Below are positions 8,388 through 16,335 of a stretch of 38,993 nucleotides of DNA, piece by piece (the first letter of the stretch is position 1; each line of letters begins with the position of its first letter). The position numbers were made by a program, and so were the translations under genes. The DNA is from Aquisphaera insulae (lineage in GTDB: Bacteria > Planctomycetota > Planctomycetia > Isosphaerales > Isosphaeraceae): positions 1 through 38,993 of the forward strand of contig NZ_JAALJH010000085.1 of the NCBI RefSeq assembly GCF_011064615.1, in the 5' to 3' direction. The notes beneath the pieces were generated by a model. It had not been told where the DNA came from. It saw only the letters and a list, made by a program, of their open reading frames with translations, and did no database searches.

Positions 8388-9377
8388 ATGAACGTGCTGG
8401 TGACGGGCGGTGCGGGGTACGTGGGCTCTCACGCGGTGAAGCTGCTGGCCCGCGAGGGGCATGACGTCTGGGTCTACGACAACCTCGTGTACGGCCACCG
8501 CGCAGCCGTCCCGGCCGGCCGGCTCATCGAGGGGGACCTGCTCGACCGCGACAAGCTCGAGGGCCTCCTCCGCGAGAAGAAGATCGAGGCCGTGATGCAC
8601 TTCGCGGCCTATGCGTATGTCGGAGAGTCGGTCACGGACCCGGCCAAGTATTACGGCAACAACATCCTGGGCACGCTCTCCCTGATGGAGGCGATGCGAG
8701 CGGCGTCGGTCTCGAAGATCGTCTTCTCGAGCACCTGCGCCACCTACGGCGAGCCGGACTCGGTCCCGATCCGCGAGACCCAGGCCCAGCGGCCGATCAA
8801 CCCCTACGGGTTCACCAAGCTGGTCATCGAGCACGCGCTGGCGGACTACACCCGGGCCTACGGCTGGGGCTACGCGGCGCTCCGGTACTTCAACGCGGCC
8901 GGCGCCTCGGCCGACGGCGACATCGGCGAGGATCACGATCCGGAGACGCACCTCATCCCGCTGGTCCTCGACGTGGCCCTCGGCCGTCGCGAGATGGTCA
9001 CGATCTTCGGCGACAAGTTGCCGACGCCCGACGGCACCTGCATTCGCGACTATATCCACGTCGATGATCTCGCCACGGCGCACCTCGCTGCGCTCAACAA
9101 GCTGGGGCAGGGGACCGAGCTGAAGCTCAATCTCGGCACCGGCCGGGGGACGAGCGTGAAGGAGGTCATCGAGGCCTGCCGCAAGGTGACCGGCCATCCG
9201 ATCCCGGCGGACATCGCCGGCCCCCGCGCCGGCGATCCCCCGGCGCTTGTGGCCGATCCCTCGGCGGCCCTCCAGGCCCTGGGCTGGAAGGCGAAATTCG
9301 TCGAGATCACCCCGATCGTCGAGTCCGCCTGGAAGTGGCACAAGGCCCATCCGAAGGGGTATGACGATCGCGGCTGA
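8388..9377 (+). CDS. galE: UDP-glucose 4-epimerase
   Basis: Interconverts UDP-galactose and UDP-glucose with bound NAD, closing the Leloir cycle. The 329-residue product is a standard extended short-chain dehydrogenase: Rossmann motif VTGGAGYVGSH at the N-terminus, catalytic serine/threonine in SSTCATYGEP, catalytic Tyr/Lys in NPYGFTKLVIE, and the GalE block RYFNAAGASADGDIGEDH. The start at 8388 is the first ATG directly before the Rossmann strand, with GGGGAACG upstream. It lies 34 bases after the mutase gene and is the last gene of the operon. Confidence 0.96.
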   Translation: MNVLVTGGAGYVGSHAVKLLAREGHDVWVYDNLVYGHRAAVPAGRLIEGDLLDRDKLEGLLREKKIEAVMHFAAYAYVGESVTDPAKYYGNNILGTLSLMEAMRAASVSKIVFSSTCATYGEPDSVPIRETQAQRPINPYGFTKLVIEHALADYTRAYGWGYAALRYFNAAGASADGDIGEDHDPETHLIPLVLDVALGRREMVTIFGDKLPTPDGTCIRDYIHVDDLATAHLAALNKLGQGTELKLNLGTGRGTSVKEVIEACRKVTGHPIPADIAGPRAGDPPALVADPSAALQALGWKAKFVEITPIVESAWKWHKAHPKGYDDRG

Positions 9378-9433
9378 GCCGTCCCGCCTCCGGCCCTCCT
9401 CGCCCCGCCCGGCATGGCACTTGCATTGGGCAT

Positions 9434-9448
9434 CTTGCGTGACGCAAG
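9434..9448. promoter_or_regulatory. Dyad CTTGCG-TGA-CGCAAG upstream of the transporter gene
   Basis: A perfect 6-bp dyad with a 3-bp spacer in the 96-bp gap between galE and the AI-2E family gene, preceded by a half-match CTTGCAT (about 9420). It could be an operator for the downstream gene. It has no T-tract, so a terminator is unlikely. Confidence 0.35.
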
Positions 9449-9473
9449 TTGACGCTGGGCGAGGAGGAACCCG

Positions 9474-10745
9474 ATGCCGAATGCCCCCGGGCGGATGCCC
9501 CCTACCGCGATGCCGGGAGAGAAGCCGGTCGCCGAGACGCTCGACACCCAGACGACCGTCCTCTTCTGGATCGCCGGCCTCCTCCTGGCCGGGGCCGCCT
9601 GGCTGCTGGCGCCGATCCTGGTCCCGTTCGTCCTGGGGCTCATCCTGGCGATTGCGCTCTCGCCGCTGGCGCGATGGCTGGAAGCGCACGGCCTGAATCG
9701 GACCGTCGCGAGCCTGATCTGCCTGGTCCTCGTCACGTGCACCCTGATCGGCACCTCCGGCCTGCTCGTCTACCAGGCCGGGACGATCCTCCAGCAATCC
9801 GACAAGTATTTCGACCGCCTCAGCCACCTCATGGCCGACGGCACGAAGGCCGTCGGCGGCGAGCGACTGCTCCGCTCGCTGAAGCTGATCCAGGCCGAGG
9901 AGGAGAAGGAGCAGGCCGCCTCGAAGGATGGCGGGCGGGACGAGGCCGGGCCGGCCGCACCCGAGACGGCCGAGGATCCCGGCCCTCCGGACCGCGTCGA
10001 GTACTGGGCGCGGTTGATCCGCAACAACATGTCCAGCGTCGGCTCCTGGGCGATGTCCGGGCTGGGTGGCTTCGTGGGGGTGCTCGGCTCCGCGATCATC
10101 TGCCTCTCGTTCCTCTTCTACCTGCTCGACGCGCGGGACGAGTTGCTCGAGCGGATCTTCCGGATGCTCGCTTCCCTGGGGCTACGCCCGAGACGGGAAG
10201 GGCTGGAGCGGGCGCAGAAGGGGATCACGACGTTCGGGGGCTTCGTGGTCATGGTGTCGCTCTGCGGCTGCCTCGTCATCGGCACGACGGCCTGGCTGCT
10301 CGGGCTGCCGCAGCCCTATCTCTGGGGGCTGATCTTCGGCCTGCTCGAGTTCGTCCCCTATTTCGGGCCGATGGTCGGCGGCTCGCTCGTGACCCTGGTG
10401 GCGCTCGCCGCCGGGACGGGCTGGTGGCAGCCCGTGACCATGCTCGGCGTCATCCTCGGCTGGCTCACGCTGGAGGGTTACGTGATCTCCCCGCTCGTCT
10501 ACGGGCGGGCGGTCCACTTCGACCCCGTGATGGTTTTGGTCGCCATCCTCTTCTTCGGCTGGCTCTGGGGCCCGCTCGGCATGATCGCCGCCCTGCCGAT
10601 GATGGTCATCCTCCGCGAACTCGTGAACATGACGCCGGAGAGCCCCGCGCTCGATGCCCTGCTCGAGCCGCACGAAGAACCATCGGAGGAGGGCGGCCAG
10701 GCGTCGCCTCGGGCCGCCGCCGGGCTGGCGTCGTCGACCCGATGA
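9474..10745 (+). CDS. AI-2E family transporter (PerM/YdiK-like membrane protein)
   Basis: A 423-residue integral membrane protein of the family that includes TqsA, YdiK and PerM. There are two N-terminal membrane segments (VLFWIAGLLLAGAAWLL; LVPFVLGLILAIALSPL), a third near residue 85, a charged cytoplasmic stretch of about 80 residues rich in E, K and A, and a C-terminal cluster of helices with the family's LEFVPYFGPMVGG and LEGYVISPLVYG motifs. Family members have been linked to AI-2 export, sodium/proton antiport and other roles, so the substrate is open. GGAGGAACCCG precedes the ATG. The acidic/Ala insert between helices 3 and 4 is longer than usual. Confidence 0.9.
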   Translation: MPNAPGRMPPTAMPGEKPVAETLDTQTTVLFWIAGLLLAGAAWLLAPILVPFVLGLILAIALSPLARWLEAHGLNRTVASLICLVLVTCTLIGTSGLLVYQAGTILQQSDKYFDRLSHLMADGTKAVGGERLLRSLKLIQAEEEKEQAASKDGGRDEAGPAAPETAEDPGPPDRVEYWARLIRNNMSSVGSWAMSGLGGFVGVLGSAIICLSFLFYLLDARDELLERIFRMLASLGLRPRREGLERAQKGITTFGGFVVMVSLCGCLVIGTTAWLLGLPQPYLWGLIFGLLEFVPYFGPMVGGSLVTLVALAAGTGWWQPVTMLGVILGWLTLEGYVISPLVYGRAVHFDPVMVLVAILFFGWLWGPLGMIAALPMMVILRELVNMTPESPALDALLEPHEEPSEEGGQASPRAAAGLASSTR

Positions 10746-10838
10746 TCCGGACGCGATCGCCCCCGCGGGCACCAGAATTGCAACCTTCTCATCCATCGAC
10801 CTGGATCGGATCCGAGGACACCGAGGAGTTGCAGCACG

Positions 10839-11294
10839 ATGGCCGACTCGAAGGGGACGATCTCCCGCGAGCAACTGATCGAGGCCCTGAACGAGGACCT
10901 CGCCCGCGAGTACCAGGCGATCATCGCCTACGTGGTGTACTCGCAGGTCCTGAAGGGGGCCGAGTACATGAACATCGCCGACGAGCTGGTCACGCACGCG
11001 AGCGAGGAGCTCGCCCATGCGCTCACGATCGCCAAGCAGATCGACTATCTCGGCGGCATGCCCACGGTCTCGCCGAAGCCGGTGAAGACCTCGGAGGAGG
11101 CGAAGGACATGCTCCGCTTCGACCTCGACAACGAGGTCGACACCATCAAGAACTACCGCGAGCGCGTCCGCCAGTGCGAGGCCCTGGGCGAGTATGCCAT
11201 GGCCGAGGAGATCCGGGAGATCCTCGTCCAGGAGCAGGAGCACCTCATCGACCTGGCCACGGCGCTGGGCGAGGACGTGCCGAAGCTAAGCTGA
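10839..11294 (+). CDS. Ferritin-like / bacterioferritin-type protein
   Basis: A 151-residue four-helix-bundle ferritin-like protein. Di-iron ligand candidates appear in the expected order: E in LAREYQAIIAY (helix 1), E-x-x-H in EELAHALTIAK (helix 2), E in DNEVDTIKNYRER (helix 3), and E-x-x-H in QEQEHLIDLATAL (helix 4). Such proteins oxidise and store iron or act as oxygen/peroxide sinks. The length fits bacterioferritin and Dps-like families, though I see no obvious heme methionine. A GAGGAG site precedes the ATG. It is alone between the transporter and a small membrane-protein gene. Confidence 0.85.
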   Translation: MADSKGTISREQLIEALNEDLAREYQAIIAYVVYSQVLKGAEYMNIADELVTHASEELAHALTIAKQIDYLGGMPTVSPKPVKTSEEAKDMLRFDLDNEVDTIKNYRERVRQCEALGEYAMAEEIREILVQEQEHLIDLATALGEDVPKLS

Positions 11295-11422
11295 CATTCG
11301 GGTTCAGGTTCTGGCCATCGCGACCCCACGCAAGAAGCGCCGCGGCGGCGACGATTCCCCTCAATGAGCGTCGCCGGGGATCGAATATCTCGGGTCAATC
11401 GGGAGAGCCGACCGATGCGGTG

Positions 11423-11436
11423 GAGCATGCATGCTC
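11423..11436. promoter_or_regulatory. Perfect 14-bp palindrome GAGCATGCATGCTC
   Basis: Lies 45 bases upstream of the chosen start of the small membrane-protein gene, in the 186-bp gap after the ferritin-like gene. It may be an operator or only an SphI/NsiI-like chance palindrome. If the gene starts at the upstream ATG at 11415 it would be inside the coding region. Confidence 0.25.
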
Positions 11437-11480
11437 AGCCCGCGGTCCACTTCATCCCGTTCCCGAGGTATGGGGATTCC

Positions 11481-11876
11481 ATGGTTACGCTTGCTGTCGC
11501 CCATCCTGAGATGTCGGTCTTCGGGGTCTTCTTCGTCCTGTTCGTCGTGGCCGGCACGATTGCATGGCATTTCCGCCGCTCGAGGCAGATCCTGGATCGC
11601 TGGGCCGACCGGAATGGGTACGAGATCCTGGAGGCCGAGTACCGCCATTTCTTCAAGGGGCCCTTCTTCTGGAGGAGCTCGAAGGACCAGACCGTCTACC
11701 GCGTGACGGTCCGGGATAAAACGGGCATTCATAAGGGCTGGGTACGTTGCGGCGGCTGGTGGTTCGGCATCATGACCGACAAGGCCGAGGCCCGCTGGGA
11801 TGACCCGTTGCCCGAGCGTAAGGTCATGGCCGGCTCACACCGGGATGTGATGTCCGACCGCTGGCTGGACCATTGA
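11481..11876 (+). CDS. Small single-pass membrane protein, hypothetical
   Basis: A 131-residue protein with one N-terminal membrane segment (MSVFGVFFVLFVVAGTIAW) followed by a basic cytoplasmic domain. The domain has WADRNGYEILEAEYRHFFKG, WRSSKDQTVYRVTVRDKTG and WVRCGGWWFGIMTD, a pattern I recall from planctomycete hypothetical proteins. No function can be assigned. The start is uncertain: the ATG at 11481 has GAGGTATGGGG upstream, while ATGs at 11364 and 11415 are in frame and would add residues without membrane character. It is convergent with the VOC gene. Confidence 0.7.
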   Translation: MVTLAVAHPEMSVFGVFFVLFVVAGTIAWHFRRSRQILDRWADRNGYEILEAEYRHFFKGPFFWRSSKDQTVYRVTVRDKTGIHKGWVRCGGWWFGIMTDKAEARWDDPLPERKVMAGSHRDVMSDRWLDH

Positions 11877-11946
11877 GCCCCGGCCCGGATCCGGACTGGA
11901 TTCGCTCCTCGGCGAGGATTCATTCGGCGATGAGCCGGGCGACCAC

Positions 11947-12300
11947 TCAGGCCAGGACCTCGATCGTAAATCCGCCCGGGGCCTGGAAGTAGAACGTCCA
12001 GGATCCGTGCTGACGCGACGGCGGGGGGACGTCGAATCCGTCATCCTTGAGCCGGCGGTTGAGCTCGTCGACCCGAGCCTCGGATTCCTGGATGAAGCCG
12101 ACGTGGAAGGTGGCGGGATAGCGCACCTCGGTCTCGCCGCCGACCTTCATGTGGGTCAGGGTCAGGACCATGCCGTTGTCATCGCGCAGGAAGGCGATGT
12201 TGCTGTTGCCCCCGCCGTCCTGGAGGCCGAAGTAGGTTTGGAGGAAGCTGCGGGCCGCGGTCACGTCCGTCACGGAGAGGTTCAGGTGATTGAGCTTCAT
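11947..12300 (-). CDS. VOC family protein (glyoxalase/bleomycin-resistance fold)
   Basis: A 117-residue single-module pair of beta-alpha-beta-beta-beta units. Likely metal ligands are the His in KLNHLNLSVTD at the start, the His of ATFHVGF in the middle and the Glu of GGFTIEVLA at the C-terminus, as in glyoxalase I and ring-cleavage dioxygenases. The family covers lyases, dioxygenases and antibiotic-binding proteins, so the substrate is unknown. I start at the ATG before KLNHLNLS because the strand begins there; an upstream in-frame start at 12327 adds nine residues. Confidence 0.85.
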   Translation of the reverse strand: MKLNHLNLSVTDVTAARSFLQTYFGLQDGGGNSNIAFLRDDNGMVLTLTHMKVGGETEVRYPATFHVGFIQESEARVDELNRRLKDDGFDVPPPSRQHGSWTFYFQAPGGFTIEVLA

Positions 12301-12450
12301 GATGGTGCCCCGCGATATCAGGTTCACGACTTGCCCAGTTGGCGTGGTGCGGACCGGGTGCGAATCGGAGGAAGCTGACGGCCGGGCGGTGCAGCCCCCG
12401 GGCCGCGGTCGAGCCTCCCTGTCCCGATGGCATTCCCCGTGGCGGCCCCC

Positions 12451-13707
12451 CTACGACCGGCGGAACGGCCACCATCGCCGTTTCGATTCTCCGGGTTGGT
12501 CAAGCGTCGTCGATGTTCCGGCCCGCGTCTTGGGGGGAGGGCTCGAGCCGGCGGAACGTTCCGGGATCGACGTCCGCCGGGCGGGCACCTCTCCTGACGA
12601 CGCGGCACGACCGAGGAAGTTCGAGAGGGCCTCCGCCAGGCTGTGGGCGTCCCGAAATCGCCTTTCCGGGGCCTTCTCCAGGCATCTCAGGCAGATCGCC
12701 TCGATCTCCTCCGGGATCTCCGCGACGAGCTGGTGCGGCGGCACGGGGACGGCGGACTTCACCTGCTGAAGGAGCGCATCCAGTCGCGGGGCCTGGAACG
12801 GGGGGCGTCCGGTGAGCAGGACATAGAGGATCGCGCCGAGGGCATGGAGGTCGGTTTGTGGTCCTACTCGATCCAGGTCGCCGGCCGCTTGCTCCGGGGC
12901 CATGTACGTCGGGCTGCCCATCAGGCTGCCCGACCGGGTCAGGTCGTCGAGGATGGGCTCCGGCCGGCCCGGGCGTGTGCGTCCCCGCCTCGCGACGTCG
13001 AGGAACAGGCGGACGGCGGCCCGCCTGGCCTCCCTGGGCGGCAGCAGGCCGGTCCGCGTGTCGCACTGCCGCCAGAGCTCATCGAGGACCGAATCCTCGG
13101 GGCCGTCGGGGCCGCTGATCGGGGCATACTGGGCGCGGAGCTCGGCGGCGAACTGCGAGGCCAGCAGCTCGTCGAGCATGGACGACATATCGATCGTGCA
13201 GCAGGCGTCGTGGACCTTCCCCAGGGGGACGGCGAACTTCACGAGCCCGAAGTCGGAGAGGACCGGGACATCCTCTTCCATGAAGAGGACGTTCGCGGGC
13301 TTCAGGTCGCGATGGAGCATCCCCCGGCCGTGCGCGTGTCCCAGAGCGAGGGCCAGGGTCCGGGCCAAGCCGGCGGACCATCGGGGAGACAACGGCCGCC
13401 CCGAGAGGCGATCGCGGAGGCTACCCCCCGGGGCGAGGTCGATGGCCAGGAACGGATGCCCGCAGACAAGCCCGATGTCGCGCACCTTGATGATGTTGGG
13501 ATGGTTCAGGCAGGCCATGGCCTCCGCCTCGATCCGGAACCGGGCCAGTTCCTGGAAACCGACCTCGCGGCCATCGATGAGGATGACCTTGAGCGCGAGC
13601 CTTTGTCCCGTCGACTCCCTGCGGGCTCGATAGACGACCCCCATGCCGCCTCGCCCGAGCTCGCATTCGACGGCATACCCCGGGATGTCGGGGCAGGATG
13701 GGTTCAT
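12451..13707 (-). CDS. Serine/threonine protein kinase with an expanded activation segment
   Basis: A cytosolic Hanks-type kinase of 418 residues. It has the glycine loop LGRGGMGVVYRA (17-28), the ATP lysine in LALKVIL (K40), the catalytic loop HRDLKPANVLF (132-142), the metal-binding DFG (152-154) and the APE motif as MAPEQ (269-273). DFG and APE are 118 residues apart, while about 20-30 is normal. The extra ~95 residues are helical, contain a Cys pair (169-170) and a run of acidic and basic segments. The C-terminus is Pro/Ser-rich and ends in the basic WWPFRRS, with no membrane segment or sensor domain. GGAGGAGCGAG precedes the ATG at 13707. Divergent from the glycosyltransferase gene across 289 bp in which I see no gene. 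Confidence 0.92.
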   Translation of the reverse strand: MNPSCPDIPGYAVECELGRGGMGVVYRARRESTGQRLALKVILIDGREVGFQELARFRIEAEAMACLNHPNIIKVRDIGLVCGHPFLAIDLAPGGSLRDRLSGRPLSPRWSAGLARTLALALGHAHGRGMLHRDLKPANVLFMEEDVPVLSDFGLVKFAVPLGKVHDACCTIDMSSMLDELLASQFAAELRAQYAPISGPDGPEDSVLDELWRQCDTRTGLLPPREARRAAVRLFLDVARRGRTRPGRPEPILDDLTRSGSLMGSPTYMAPEQAAGDLDRVGPQTDLHALGAILYVLLTGRPPFQAPRLDALLQQVKSAVPVPPHQLVAEIPEEIEAICLRCLEKAPERRFRDAHSLAEALSNFLGRAASSGEVPARRTSIPERSAGSSPPPKTRAGTSTTLDQPGESKRRWWPFRRS

Positions 13708-13996
13708 CTCGCTCCTCCGGGTCGGTCGCCTTGACGCTTCGAATGAACGGTCAAGATGCGTGCGAGCGATGGCCTGGCCGGTGCCACCATGGGACCGGCC
13801 ATCAAGTCGAGGACGATGTTCACCGGCTTCCTGCGATAAATCCCACATCAGCATACCGGGGCTCATCCCGCGATCCCAGCCGCTCTCCGATCTCCCGTGC
13901 TCGGACCCCGGCTTGCCCTGATCGAGGCTTCGCGATACGTTCTGGCCGCCGCGGACGGATCCGCGGGATAAGTCGGCGTGCGCACGGAGGTCCGCG

Positions 13997-15817
13997 ATGG
14001 TCCCGGGGCGGGGGGGATGGCTCCGATCGTCGGCCCGGGAGTGGTGGCCGGAAATCCTGGCCGGCGTCCTCGCCTGCGCGACGTTCCTCGGTTGCCTGGG
14101 CTCGGTGGAGCTCTGGGGCAAGCGCGAGCAGCGGGCCGCGGCCGAGGCGCTGGACACCGTGGCCAACGGGCACTGGCTCGTCGCCGAGATCCAGGGCCGT
14201 CCCCGGCTGGAGAAGCCCCCGCTGCCGCGGTGGACGATCGCCGGGCTGCTCGTGCTGACGGGCCGCCGCGAGGAATGGGTCGTCCGCTTGCCGAGCGCGC
14301 TGTCGGGGCTGGCGTGCGTGGCCCTCGTCTACGCCCTGGGGAAGCGGATCGGCGGGCGGCCGCTCGGGCTCGCCTCGGCGATGATCCTGGCGACGACCGG
14401 CCTGTTCCTCTCCGAGCTCCGGCAGGCGGGCAACGACGGCCCGCTCGCCGCCTGCACGACGCTGGCGGTCTACGCGGCCTGGCGGCGGATCCGCGACCAG
14501 GGCGGTCGCGGCTGGGCGGTGCTCTTCCATGTCGCACTCGGCCTCGGGTTCCTCTGCAAGGGGCCGATCATCCTGATGCTCGTCGGGGTGGCGATCCTCC
14601 CCGATCTCGCGCCGACCCGTCGACTGCGGGCCTGTCTCCGGCGGCTCTGGGATCTGCCGGGCGTGCTCGTCTTCCTCGCGCTCGCGGTCGCCTGGCCGGC
14701 GCTCGTGCTGGCCGCCGATCCGCAGGCGCTCGGGGTCTGGACGACCGAGATGGGGCAGAAGACCGGGGCCTTGCCGCTGAATCATCAGGAGCGGGGGAGC
14801 ATCCTCCTGGGGGCACCGCTGATGATCCTGCCGTGGCTGGTCCTTGGCATCGTCGGCGTCACGCTGCCGATCCGGGCCGACCGCGGGCTCGTCCTCCCCT
14901 GGCGGCGGGGGGATCCGTGGCTCCCCTGGAGCTGGGCGGTCGGCAACCTCGGGGTGCTCGGCACCTGGGCCGTGGCCAAGCCCAACTACTTCGTCCCGTG
15001 CCTGCCGGGCCTCGCGATCCTGGCGGGCATGGCCTGGATCCGGCTGGATGCCCTGGCGCGGGCGGTCGTGCCGACCGCTGCCTCGAGGCGGGCCCGCCGC
15101 CTCCTCGGGATCCAGTGGTGGCTCCTGGCGGTCGCGGGACTCGTGGCCGCGGCGGCCTGCCGCAGGGCCCTCGCGGCGACTCCGCTCGGCTGGCTCGCCC
15201 TGCTCGCGGCCATTCCGCCCTTCGCGGCGGCCCTCGGGGCGTGGTGTCAGAGGCGTGGCCTGGGCGCCGCCTCGCTCCTTCCCGCCGCCGCCGCGGGGGC
15301 GGCCGGCGTGCTGATCGGGTATGGGATCCTGGCACCCATCGACAATCCGGAGCGGGGCCATCGCCGACTGGCGGAGCAGATCGCCCGCCTGGCGCCGGCC
15401 GGCACGGGGACGAACGCGTCGTCTCTCCGCTTCTTCCACGAGATCGACGAGGGGCTCTGGTTCTACCTGAGCGATCGGGAACTCGCCCCCGTCCCGGGAA
15501 GCCAGCCCCGCTACAGCGACAGCCATGACAAGCTCGGCAACGCCCTCAGCGCCGGGACCTCGCGGCAGGCTGCCGCCGAAGTCGCGGCTCGGTTCGAAGA
15601 GCGGCAGCGGCAGCTCCTCCGCGACTGGGTCGATCATCCCCGCCGCGATGCCGATGCCTCCCACCTCCTGATCCGTGTCCCCCTCCTGCAGCGCTGGTCG
15701 CCGGACCTGGCGGGCCGCGTGACGCCCCTCCTCCGCGAAGAGAACCGCAAACGCACCCCCCTGGCTCTCCTCAGAGTGGATGCCATCCCCGCGCGAGTCG
15801 CCGACGCGATTCGCTGA
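13997..15817 (+). CDS. ArnT-like glycosyltransferase (GT39/GT-C family)
   Basis: A 606-residue polytopic membrane enzyme that transfers a sugar from a polyprenyl-phosphate donor on the outer face of the membrane. The first periplasmic loop has the family features: acidic/basic ELWGKREQRAAAEAL and RPRLEKPPLPRW, like ArnT's catalytic region. About ten or more hydrophobic segments follow up to residue ~450, then a soluble C-terminal domain of about 150 residues rich in Arg/Glu. ACGGAGG precedes the ATG. Target (lipid A, protein or cell-surface glycan) cannot be judged. It is a single gene, with a long non-coding stretch after it. Confidence 0.88.
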   Translation: MVPGRGGWLRSSAREWWPEILAGVLACATFLGCLGSVELWGKREQRAAAEALDTVANGHWLVAEIQGRPRLEKPPLPRWTIAGLLVLTGRREEWVVRLPSALSGLACVALVYALGKRIGGRPLGLASAMILATTGLFLSELRQAGNDGPLAACTTLAVYAAWRRIRDQGGRGWAVLFHVALGLGFLCKGPIILMLVGVAILPDLAPTRRLRACLRRLWDLPGVLVFLALAVAWPALVLAADPQALGVWTTEMGQKTGALPLNHQERGSILLGAPLMILPWLVLGIVGVTLPIRADRGLVLPWRRGDPWLPWSWAVGNLGVLGTWAVAKPNYFVPCLPGLAILAGMAWIRLDALARAVVPTAASRRARRLLGIQWWLLAVAGLVAAAACRRALAATPLGWLALLAAIPPFAAALGAWCQRRGLGAASLLPAAAAGAAGVLIGYGILAPIDNPERGHRRLAEQIARLAPAGTGTNASSLRFFHEIDEGLWFYLSDRELAPVPGSQPRYSDSHDKLGNALSAGTSRQAAAEVAARFEERQRQLLRDWVDHPRRDADASHLLIRVPLLQRWSPDLAGRVTPLLREENRKRTPLALLRVDAIPARVADAIR

Positions 15818-16134
15818 GCCCGGTCTCCCTTGCCCATCCCGCAGACCTTGCCGCTATGGGCGTTCGAAAGGCCCCGAGATCCTGCCGAACCTTCCTGTGG
15901 GAGGAGTCGCGCGGGACCTTCCTGGCCTGTCGATCGCGTGGTTTCGAGAAGATGGGAAGTATGAAACATGGGTAATTTTCCGATTACGCCGGTTGTGTGG
16001 CTATCTTGATTTGCGTGGATTATCCATTTTTACTGACCCCGTCAACCGGCCCTTGTCTTGTCGTAAAGTGTTGTGACAAAAGGTGAAGCGCGTTCAAGGG
16101 CGGGCACTCGGATGACGATACAAACAGTGCCTCA
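15818..16134. other. Non-coding stretch with A+T-rich probable promoter
   Basis: No supported gene. The segment 15955-16080 is markedly richer in A+T than its surroundings and probably contains the promoter for the structured leader and the secreted Cys-rich protein gene downstream. I could not pick a convincing -35/-10 pair. Confidence 0.4.
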
Positions 16135-16227
16135 GCATGGTAGACCCATGCGGAGGACTCGGGAGCACCAAACTGGTGGCACCGACTTGCGGGGAGGCGG
16201 AGACGCCTCGGGACCCGGGAAGTCCTC
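16135..16227 (+). ncRNA. Candidate structured RNA leader of the secreted Cys-rich protein gene
   Basis: Several perfect stems nest like a multi-branch RNA. An isolated hairpin GCATGG-TAGAC-CCATGC (16135-16151) is followed by a closing stem GAGGACT (16153-16159) with AGTCCTC (16221-16227), continued by CGGG (16160-16163) with CCCG (16214-16217). Inside are CACCA-AAC-TGGTG (16166-16178) and GAGGCG-GAGA-CGCCTC (16194-16209), the latter capped by a GNRA tetraloop. It ends about 110 bases before the start codon at 16336. I do not recognise a known riboswitch class. It may be a cis-regulatory leader, an RNA stabiliser or a small RNA. Confidence 0.45.
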
Positions 16228-16320
16228 AACCGTGGGATCGGAGCCATGGACGACCGAAGAGAAGCAGGGACGAGCGCAAAGGCCGGCCGGCCACGCCGCC
16301 CTCGAACTTACGTTAGCCTA

Positions 16321-16334
16321 GGAGAGTATTCTCC
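16321..16334 (+). promoter_or_regulatory. Ribosome binding site within hairpin GGAGA-GTAT-TCTCC
   Basis: The Shine-Dalgarno GGAGA is the 5' arm of a perfect 5-bp hairpin that ends one base before the ATG at 16336, so base pairing would hide the site. This may tune translation of the secreted protein together with the upstream structured leader. Confidence 0.4.
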
Positions 16335-16335
16335 C

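Noticed and set aside
9449..11509. Long plus-strand frame overlapping the AI-2E transporter and ferritin-like genes
   Set aside because: Out-of-frame shadow; Arg/Gly/Ala-rich without motifs, crossing two well-supported genes and their gap.
16175..16191. Sigma-54-like box TGGCACCGACTTGC
   Set aside because: The spacing between GG and GC is nine bases, one short of the strict ten, and the segment is part of a stable RNA structure.
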